Below are positions 54,801 to 64,000 of a DNA stretch of 64,000 nucleotides, piece by piece. Source of the DNA: Toxoplasma gondii ME49 (lineage: Eukaryota; Apicomplexa; Conoidasida; Eucoccidiorida; Sarcocystidae); contig NC_031480.1 of the NCBI RefSeq assembly GCF_000006565.2, forward strand, positions 946,144 to 1,010,143, given 5' to 3'. The stretch's first letter is position 1. Every line of letters begins with the position of its first letter. The notes beneath the pieces were generated by a model that was not told where the DNA came from, searched no databases, and worked only from the letters and a program-made list of their open reading frames with translations. The translations under genes and the position numbers were made by a program.

Positions 54801-57800
54801 TGTATATATATATATATGTACCCGCTTTGCAAACAGATGTAGGACTTCATGAAACGGTTAGCCCAATGCGAAGAATTTCTTCTGGAAATTTGATTTTCTG
54901 CGAGAAAAAGACAGTTCTTTAATCGGCAAGAAGCGACGCAAGTGGTTTATCTCCCGGAGGCGAGTCTCAGCGAACTTGAGGACTTCGCAAGACCCGACCG
55001 AAGTAGAAACGAAAAATCATAGAGAAACTGGAAAAGAGACGAGTGCACGTGAGGAGGGCCGAGAAAAAAAGAAGAAAAATGTCCCCAACGCCGACGGCGC
55101 GGGGCCTTGCCTCGAAGAGCATTTCTGAACTGTTTGTCGAAGAAGAGGGTGAAAAGTGAATGGAGAAAAGGTGAGAAATGAAACGCATGGAGTTGGACGC
55201 GTGCTTTGAAAAAGATGGCAAACGACGGCTTGGTCAGTTCTCTCTTCTCACCCGATGGATTCAAGGAACAGAAGCAGAGGGTCTCCTTGATGACACGCAC
55301 ATGTTCCTGTAACAGCGAGAAGCAAACGTCAGAGAAATGAAGATGTCCAAGTTGACAAAAAGTCTGCTACAAAGAGAAACAGCATCTTGATAGAACACTG
55401 TGAATACGAAACGAACGATACACATGGAAGCGTATGGCTGTTCGATGCCTTTTTCGATATGATTGGGTCGTTCAAGAAACAGAAGAAACAAACACCCTGA
55501 ACGCATGCAGTGTGACCACGCAGAATCTCTTCTCCTTTACTTCAGCTCTGCGTCGTTCGAGGGGAACGTTCTCCATCGCCGTTTCTTCAGCGACGACACA
55601 GAGAGAGAAGCAAACACGGCATTTCCTTTCTTCGAAAAACGAGCCTGAACAGCACCGTCCCCACAGTCCCCACTTTCCTTCTCCTCACGTAGTCATCTCG
55701 AGTTGTCATCGGATAGCCCATGTCGCACAAAATCTTCTGGAGATACATCTGCAACTCTTGGCCGCCGAAGTCGCTTCGCTTCACAGACGCCTTCTCGAGG
55801 TAGCCTGAAGAAAACGTAAGCACGAGAAAAAAGTAGGCGAGAAATTAAAATGTGCTAAACACCTCCCGAGGTGCATAGCACCACAACCATATCCATATAT
55901 ATATATATAAATATATATATATATAAATATAAAGATATATGTATATATACAAATATATATTTATATGTATATACTTGTGTTAATACAGCCGTCTGTACAT
56001 CTGGTAGTACGTCTGTGTTCACTGATGTATCTGGAAATGCACGACTGTATGTAGGAAACGGGGAGAGAGCCGTGGATGCTAAGGGAGACGTCGAACAGTC
56101 ACGGACGCACATGAGAGGACGCAGAGAGCTCGCAACCATTTTCTGAACCGAGAGGAGAGATTTGACCTTCGCCAGCTCTGAATGGCGTACCTCTCAAAAC
56201 AAATCTCTGCCTTCGAATATGCATTCCTGCTTTCTTTGCGATTCCCCATGTCATCACTCCCAGATTCTGCCCTCCCCTCTGCTTCTTATGGCGTTCTGCC
56301 TCGAGGTTTCCACTTTTCTCTGCTCTTCGCTGTCGTTTCCCCTCTCACCATCGAAGACGGGGACACACTGAGTGATGCCTTCGCCGATGTCCAGCACAAA
56401 ACCTGTCGCCCGGCCTGTTCTGTGCATCCACCGCAGCAGAGAACGAACGACGAAAGCAGTGCAGAAGCCGAGAGGCTCCGGAGACCAAGAACCGCAGGGA
56501 GATGGAAGTCGAGGATTGGGGGGCTTTGAAACTCACACGCATCCCCACTCGTTCGTAGACGCGCGAGAACATCCATAACGAGACACAATTGCGTATACGT
56601 AGAGACGTGTGTGCATGCGGAAGAGTATGTACACTGGGTGAGGGTAAGGACCATCTTTTTACAGGCCGATATCGACGCACAGACTTCGAACGTTGGAGGA
56701 CATCTCTAGGAAGATTCCCCTCGATCTTTGCTTTTCATTCAGGGAAGAAGTTGAGAAAGACGTCGCGCAGACAACAGGAAGATGATCGAAGCAGGAATGC
56801 TGTCTCTCGCTAATCGCGCTTTTGTCTCCCTGTTCCCTCGAATTTTTCTCCGACTTCTGTCAGGCTTCGCTCGGTTTTTCGCGGGGACGTACCCATAGAT
56901 GGCCATGAGGCCCGTGACGGAAATGTTCATTTCGGGAGCTCCGTAGGTTTCGAAAAACATTTCAGCCATTTTCTCTCGGTGGCGCTGCGAGCAGAGCGGC
57001 GGTTCCGTGACCAGCACTGCATGCTCGTTGGGCTGGACTCCCAGCATGTTGTACGTTGCGTTCCACACTTCTTCCATCTGCAGAGAAAATGGTTTTCAAG
57101 TCTTTCTGAAAGTTCACAGGCCCGCCAAACACCTGCGAGGCTAGACGGAGCAAAGTGCAAGGAGAGGCAGGAAAAGAGCAGAACGGAGGACGGCGCACAT
57201 GCACTTCCCTCTCCTGACGAAGAGTATCGAAAGAGATATCTACACACATACATATACCCGTACATGCAGGTATGTGCGTTTTCTGACGCCGAGGTTTATG
57301 CAAAAAATGTGGAACAAAAACACATATGCAGTTGGGCTTGGCATTTACATACACACAGAGAGAGATGGATTTTCCTGCGTTTGCAAATGAAGACAGACGC
57401 ACGGGTCTTGCTGGAGATCTGGAGACAGTTCTCCATCTCCATTGATTTTATTGTCAAATGATCTCAAGAGAATAGATGGGAATCCATGATTCAACGAGAA
57501 AACACACTCAACGCTTCGTCGACCCTTTCTTCGCAGGTCGGCACCTGCCCCCTCCCACGGGGGCGTAGCCACATGCAGATCTTATCTCTTCATATACATG
57601 CATGCATGTATATACGCATGTAAATGGATCTATGTACACACATATACATATACATATATATATATATATCGTATATCGATGTACAAGCGTATATACATGT
57701 ATGTTTGTATGTAATATATGTGTATGTGCATCTGAACGGAGATGTTCGAGACATACGTCAACCCAGTTGTCGATGTGCCCGTGGTCGATGGGGTAAGTGA

Positions 57801-58433
57801 AACTCAAGTGATGGCGATTGGCAATTGCCTCCTCGCCAACGAAAACGGCGCCACTGCCGTCTCCGTCTCCCTTGGCAGCGTAAAGGTCGACGAAGCGCCG
57901 ACGCGGACGGCCCACGATCGTTGGAAAAACTGCGGAAGGTTCTTCTTGCGAAGCGAGTCCCGCCTTCATGTAGCCTACAGAACCACAGTCCATCCTGGCC
58001 GCCCCTGAGGTCTGAAACGATGTGCTCGCTCCAAGGAAGCAGCGACTGTATAGAACGATTCGTGTGCTGTTATACGCATATACACGAGAGGAGAGACAGA
58101 AACGCATGCAGACTTGCAGCATATATCCATATCCACAGACATGCAGACATATAGATGCACAAGACAACGGCACACAGATACACTACTTATACCTATATAA
58201 TAAATAGATACACAGAGATTTCTATGTGTCCAGTGTGTGCAAGTAAAGAACCTGCACGAGGGAAGTCGGGGGTGGGTCGTGGCATGTATTTTTGGAGAAG
58301 TCGAGACGACGAATTGCTTGAGAGACAGACCTGATCCGTTGTCGATAATGACGGCGGGAGGCGCGTCGTAGAACCCAGCACCGTCTCCGGGCATGCCTCC
58401 CGTTGCGAGCTCCTCCGTTTCGTATTCCGCCAT
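52489..58433 (-). CDS. Divergent actin-like / actin-related protein
   Basis: Actin-fold protein, related to but distinct from conventional actin. Eleven exons on the minus strand: 58433-58331, 57974-57757, 57077-56893, 56419-56349, 55804-55689, 55306-55252, 54600-54525, 54129-54018, 53840-53755, 53126-52928, 52578-52489. All phases agree, giving 436 residues (actin about 376). Actin signatures: phosphate-1 loop DNGSG (31-35) followed by KAGLA, then AVFPTIVG, a MEEVWN helix, VLVTEPP, FETYGAP, phosphate-2 GFVLDIGEG (175-183), LPDG, ERFYPPEALFNP and the adenosine loop VLSGGSSMFPGF. Unlike actin it has a 20-residue N-terminal extension and VWQGAR (370-375) where actin has the WIGGS motif. The subfamily is unclear: apicomplexans encode lineage-specific actin-like proteins, and the WITRQEWEE helix vaguely resembles ARP2. 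The last 29-residue exon is tentative; the previous exon could read through its donor to a stop near 52844. Confidence 0.9.
53210..53533. repeat. Compound TA/CATA microsatellites in an actin-like gene intron
   Basis: Two long interrupted arrays (53210-53303 and 53460-53533) lie in the intron between the exons ending at 53755 and starting at 53126. Confidence 0.9.
54766..57672. repeat. TA microsatellites in further actin-like gene introns
   Basis: Runs at 54766-54822, 55891-55974 (with AAATA interruptions) and 57646-57672 each lie in a different intron. Confidence 0.85.
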
Positions 58434-61400
58434 TTTCGAAGATCGGAAGCGAGAGAAGAAGCGGCTTCCCAGGTTTGTTCCAAGCCAACCTGCCAGAGGA
58501 TGGACCTGCAGGCTGCTTTAGTCGGTTCACTGCTTCACGCGCAACAGACAGTCTGGCGCGAAAAAAAACTTTCAAACAACCGGATATGTGAAAACGGAGC
58601 CCGTCTTCGGTTTCTCTCCAAGGGCGTTTTTTCTCACCCAGAATCTCACGACGGCGGCGACAAAAGAATCAAATCTGTGTGGCCGCTGCAGTCTTCAAAC
58701 GTCGCATATCGCACCCTCACGTCGCGTCAGTGTACGTCCAGCTGGAGAAGCAGCACCGATCGAGGACCCACCGTGGAGAAGCGGTCGACCGCGGCAGCTG
58801 AACACTTCCCTGCGGGGAACGAATGAGGGAGCGAAACGGGGAGAAAAGAGAAGGCACACAAGGAGGAGAGATGTGAACCTCTGGAGGAAGCGAGGCTCCC
58901 ATCAACAGCGAAAATCAGCGTACGGAAAGGCGGTAAGAAACCTCCAGTTGGCTGATGTGTCGGCAGGAACGGCAGTGACAGGGTGCAGGGAAAACGAAAA
59001 AAGCATGGAAACCAGCAGCGAGGATTTCTCTGTTCCTTCAAACCCCGCGAAAACAGAAGAAGAAAGGCGTCCAGCGACGGACGCGAACTTGGCAGCGGAA
59101 CTCGGACTGCGACGGCGCCAACGACGGGTTCACGGGATCCGCTGTTAACCGAATTTGGACGCGGCAGTTGAAGAGGGGATAGCAAGGAGAAAAACTGGCA
59201 AAACGGAGAGGAAAAAAAAGGAGGGCCTGATATTGATTAACTGCTCTGGAGAGTCGCCGGAAAAGCAAAGCTAGAGAAAAGGCAGGGGGTGCAGCGGAAA
59301 GTGAGTCAGTGCGGTACGCAGTGGCAAGCGCAGGCAACGAGGTCCACGAGAAGCTTGAAGATGGCCTTTTCGTAGAGGAAACGCCACGGAAACGACAGAT
59401 AAACAGCCCTTCAAGAAACAGCGAGACTGGACAGCTACCTCTGCTCCGCGAATGCGCGGCCAAGCGTTAGAGTCGCCGAGACGGGAAACGCAGTGGTAGA
59501 GAGACAGACGGGAGAAAACGTCAAAATGCAGCTCTCCTGAACTGCCGAAAAGGGAGAAAAGTCGCGCGGCCAAACGTTTGCTTTAAAGCGGCGGGAAACG
59601 GCAGCTTGAGAGACTCGAAGGCTCCGCGGCCAGTCTCGTTTCGCTGGAAGGGTTGGAAAAGCTGTGCATTCAGAGTTGTAACAATGCATGCACAGGAAAT
59701 CGCTGCTGAGCACGAAGCATCCCAGCTGGCTGCCCCGCCGAACGAGCGACCTGGTTGGCAAACCGAAAGGCTTGTTCGCGAAAAGCCGGTGCCCACTCGT
59801 GTAGGTGAAATGCGATATCCCTATCCACTCCAGCGCTTCTCGCTCTTCTGCCGGGAATACCTACAGAGAATGACCAGCTCTTAACAGTTCCGTACCGCCA
59901 CTAGACTGGAGCATTTGTGTTCCGGCGCTCGACCCGGCTGGGAGCGGCTGTAAGCCATCGCAAGGAACGGCGTTAGACGGGCATGCGGAGGGTAGAAGAG
60001 GTGGGAACATTTTTTGAAAGTCCAGCCGTTAGACGACTCTGGCCTGAAACCCTTCGGATACATCGAAAGTAATTAGCACAATAGTTGGATGGACGCATCT
60101 TGGAGCAAAATCAGATTCACTAGTCGCAGCGCATTTTGAACCGCCGGTGGGTTGGAGGAAACTCACTGGCAGAATTTGAGACTCTCGTCATAAAGCCTAG
60201 GGGGAGAATGGGGGCCGAAAAATGTTGGATGTTGCTTCACTGCCTCGTGCTACGTGAGACACATTTGTGCAAGAAGCATATTCTCGATTGTCGGCAGCGT
60301 AGGCTTGTCGAGAACAGGCTGAACACGGTCACGTCAACACGAGGTGAGTGGTCTATACAACCGGTCATTTGGGAAGCAAACTGTGGCAGGTACGTGATTT
60401 TAATAAAAGACGATCCTGGAGAAAACACAGACGACTCCGGCACAGAGGCTGGCGGTAACCCTACCAGACAACACAACTCAACATGCATTAAACACTGAGG
60501 CAACCAGCGTTGGCCTTATTCAAGTTAAGTATGAAAGGTTTTCACTTAATGTAGCTCTTCCCACTTCCACTATGATGCCTCGCCACTGTTTATGTCCAAT
60601 AATGGTGGTGGGAATACGTCGTTTTGCAAAAAAATTAGAAAAGCGCAGTATTATGACAACTATCCTCTAGTAGCCACTATCGAGTGGATCCATGTGCTCC
60701 AACAGACTACTAGTTTAAATCAAGAATGTCTGTGTTTACCAAATTAACACTTTCACACAGGAGTCCGTGAAAAAGATACGCCATCTGATTCCAGTAAACT
60801 AAACATTCGGCTCTAGGGATTCGGCTCCGCGGGTAAGCCTCAGGATGGCATATCTCTCTGGTGTGCTCCACTAAGTCGACTTTGGGGGGTAAAAATAAGT
60901 TCTCTGTTCCACTGCTTCCATCCTGGTGAGATAAAAGTGAATTACGAAGATTCCGACGTTTGTATGAACTGTCACACCGGACAGCTTAAGTCACTCCAGC
61001 TTCCCCCAACTGACGCTTTCCCGGTTTGTCTGCCGTCTCTGCGGACGCTGTTGCAGCGACAGTTATTTTGGGGGCGAATATGAAGCATTTTTTAGCTTTG
61101 GTTCACACTGTAGGCGATAGTAAGAGTGTCAGCGTCTATCAGTTTGTCGAGAGCGACGCAAATTCGAAAACCTACGACGAGTAGGTTTCTGTTTCAGGGA
61201 TAACGTGAAGCGTGAAACGAACGAACCAAAACCATTCCAAATGACAGAATATTTTGAATCCCTACGTTGAGGCAGCATTTCATCTTGGTTGTCAACATCG
61301 ATGCAGTGGCCTGCCGTCCACTGACTTTCACAGCCGTGCCGAGCGACTGCAACTTGAGTTGTCACATTGAGACTTTTCACTCTGTGGCTTGCTCCTCAAG

Positions 61401-64000
61401 ACGAAGGGTCTGTCTGGTGTAATGTAAAGACTGGGCGATAAATATGGAAAACAGACGTTTGGACCGAAAGCTTTGCAGATGGGCTTGTCACCTGATTCGC
61501 GTTTAAAGCGACAACTCAAATCCAGAGGACCCTAGGCGTGGTGGCTTGATGGAAGGGGAGTTCACCATCCGATCAAAACCGCCTTGTAAGTCCAGGAGGC
61601 AGAAAAACACCTACCACACCTACAAGGTTGTTCTTCTTCTGTTATACAGAGAAGTAATGCGATCTGTGTTAGCGAGGTGTCACCATAAGACTGCCAGATC
61701 CGTCGTACTATTGAAGGCGTCACCTGCATCTGCTGTTCCGTAAGAGTCACCAACATCGACACTGGGATTCGTCCATTCCTAGTCAGCAACACAGGAGATA
61801 CTGTCATGTCCTTGAGCTGCGTAGAACAAAACAAATTGGAGCTGTATGTGAACCTAAGTTGACGCAGTCGAGAGGTGACGCGTTCTGCCCCATCTGGCAT
61901 GGCTTGGCGAACCCCAGTAAACTCTTACAATGAGAAACCAACCCAGAAACGTCAGCGCTGACACTCGCACTTTCTGTTGAGTTGCCGCGGCATTTTGGTG
62001 CAAGCCACTGAATGCACGCTCCTAAGCGTGAATGCCCAAACTAACGCACAGCGAACTAGTATCTCAGTGTGCTTGAGAAGGGAAAACATGACCCTTTTCC
62101 TTGCAACTCCTACACTGGTACCATAAAGCGCTCGCTAGCTACCTTCATTATTTCATTCCCTTCCTGGCCGCATAAAGCGGTCAGTAATTTTAGTACTTCG
62201 TCTGTGTGCCCCATTCACGCAACCGAAAGCTTGTGGATCTCCCGCACTTTGAGCACTGCTAGCCGACATGGAATCCTCTATTGCATGGTGAGCCTCACCC
62301 ACGGGTGCCTAGGCAAACAGCAGATGTCGGATCTTAGCTTCACCCATCGCTCGCTTTCTCTCTAGCCTGTTCCACGGCTGAGGCTGTACTACTTCGCTGG
62401 GCCGGAAGGCCGCTGTCGCGTCGAACAATGGAGCTGAAGAGCGACAGCCAGTTTCCTTTCTTCGGACACCCGCATCGAAACACCCGCCTCGTTCAGATAC
62501 GGTAAGCCAGTTCTACACACTTGGACCTGACCTTTTTTAACGGACCTACAGTTTTCCCACTCTTCCGAAAAGTAATCCCCACTAGCACAGACTGAGCTGG
62601 AGACTGTTTTACATATGCTACCACTTGCCTGTGCATTCATCTGGAACATGCGCAGTCCTCCACGAAGACGCAGTGTTTCTGCCTCATTCCACTGCACCGT
62701 CCTAGTTTTTATACCAATCGATACACACGCACTTTGTCCAAAGGCACCGGCTCCTCTACTGTCCGTATTTGCGTCCCTACAAAAATTCACATCGCCACCC
62801 GCGGTAGCACACTCCCCTCAAGGAACAATTCTAATGTGAAATGCGTTGGCAGGTCTCTGAATGACAGTCGTGCGTCCTTGTGAGCGAGCACGAAAGTTAG
62901 GGTTTACCCTGGATGTGCAAATACGACTCAGTCTCTCGTGGTTACGCTGCGTTCTTCCTGATGTCGGTCGGCATCGCGCTCAGGAGCGCCGTAATTTCTC
63001 ATGGACGGTTTCAGTACGGACAGTTCAAACCTTTTCGAGCATGTGTGTCTACTGAGGCATGTGGAGACGGTTTATCTGCTAACAATCCTTGGCGACTTCG
63101 TTGCCACGTTTGCGGCTGACTCAAAACAAGCCTGAGCGAAGACACTCACCCAGAATGTGCAGTTTCTGTACGCCCTCGCAGGCGCGGCACCGGACTCGTG
63201 ACAATAAGTTCAAAACAGCGAAATGGCTGGACTGTCTGTACACCGCAGCTGTATCTCTTTTCTGTCGCTCTCACTTCGTGTTCTTTTTAGCGAGCTGGTC
63301 AGGCGAGGTGGTAATTTGTGTGAACGAGAGGGGCTGGCCTGTTGCCTCGCGCGCGTCCTCCCGCTTCGCGTGGACGGCCGCTGTCCGTGTCGTCTGCCGT
63401 CCGGTTCCTTCTGTGTTGGGTCCCTCCGCAGCAAGCGGTAACAGCTTTCCAACCACTTGTTCCGCCATTGACGTTTCCACCACTCCTTTTGGAAAGCGTC
63501 GTCTGAAAGTTCACATCTTCGTTGTTATTTCTGAAGAAATCGTTTGAGACCGGCACGTTCTTCTGTACAGCCGTTTGTATCCTACTTGCAGCAGACCGTC
63601 CACAGGCGGAGGCAGCGTTTTTTCGGCAGCCTGAAATCGCAAAGCTCAACCCAGCGCGGCCCCAGCCTCTTTCCCCATACCGTGCACGGTGGTCCGCCGG
63701 CGGCTTCGCGACGAGGGTCTCTGCAGGCAAAGTAGAAACACGCGAAGGACGAGCCATTTGCGGGCGTCTGGCAGTCTGCTCGGGGCGGCTGCGTGTGATT
63801 TTCTTTTCTGTGTTCTTTGGAGTTGTCTTGTCTCAGAAATCGGTCATCTTCTTGCTGTTTGTCTGCGCGGCGCGTTTTATTTCTACCAAGAGAGAGTGTT
63901 GTCGAATGAACGCCCCTCCGTCCGCCAGCCAGCTCGCTTGTGCCGTAGGAAGAAAGCAACGTTCCTGAAACACGTCAGACGACTACGTGCGTTGGGGCCC
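58434..64000. other. Upstream and intergenic region at right edge
   Basis: This is 5.5 kb with no gene that I can support. The first few hundred bases should be the 5' UTR and promoter of the actin-like gene. Between about 60000 and 63100 the sequence is less GC-rich, without long pyrimidine tracts or TA runs. Open frames on both strands after 63000 lack recognisable domains; they may be leader sequence of a gene beyond the window. Confidence 0.45.
59684..59884 (+). CDS. Possible small ORF, 66 residues (unproven)
   Basis: An ATG in the context TAACAATGCA opens a 66-codon frame rich in charged residues and Pro/Tyr, starting MHAQEIAAEHEAS and ending EYLQRMTSS. There is no signal peptide, membrane segment or family I recognise. 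The composition is less repetitive than the chance frames nearby, which is why I list it. It may be a small single-exon gene, one exon of a larger gene or chance. Confidence 0.2.
   Translation: MHAQEIAAEHEASQLAAPPNERPGWQTERLVREKPVPTRVGEMRYPYPLQRFSLFCREYLQRMTSS

Noticed and set aside
63299..63968. Overlapping 125-152-residue frames on both strands near the right edge
   Set aside because: They overlap each other in several frames with no domain, so none can be preferred.

Overview
The window looks like nuclear DNA of a coccidian apicomplexan, most probably Toxoplasma gondii; Hammondia or Neospora cannot be excluded by eye. The grounds are a 431-residue glideosome protein GAP50 with all the expected features, start codons in an (A/C)AAAATGG context, genes split into many exons with GTAAGT/GTGAGT donors and (T/C)AG acceptors, long pyrimidine-rich introns, frequent TGCATGC motifs, and (TA)n microsatellites outside exons. 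I assembled exons by hand from protein-family similarity and required reading phase to agree across every junction. Exon coordinates are therefore predictions.

Layout, left to right. The (-) gene for CPSF2/CPSF100, an mRNA 3'-end processing subunit, runs from 5361 off the left edge. It shares a 1.2 kb divergent promoter region with a (+) threonyl-tRNA synthetase gene (6567-16048) that lacks the usual N-terminal TGS and editing domains and has a long Ser-rich leader. Convergent to it is a (-) four-exon gene (17801-20929) that I do not recognise. It encodes a secreted-type protein with a signal peptide, an RRL (TEXEL-like) motif, a disordered body, a Leu/Gly/Asn repeat array and 16 C-terminal cysteines. 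This is the best candidate for something undescribed. GAP50 (-, 23437-26331) follows. After a 5.1 kb intergenic stretch come an HSP110-type chaperone (+, 31465-38253, 11 exons) and a ZRANB2-like zinc-finger/RS splicing protein (+, 41166-42269, one exon). Then come the F-actin-capping protein beta subunit (-, about 44771-49850, 10 exons) and a divergent actin-like protein (-, 52489-58433, 11 exons). The last 5.5 kb has no gene I can support.

Functionally, GAP50, capping protein beta and the actin-like protein all belong to the actin/gliding system and lie on the same strand within 35 kb. CPSF2 and the ZRANB2-like protein act in pre-mRNA processing. The synthetase and HSP110 serve protein synthesis and folding. 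I found no rRNA, CRISPR array, insertion sequence or confident tRNA.
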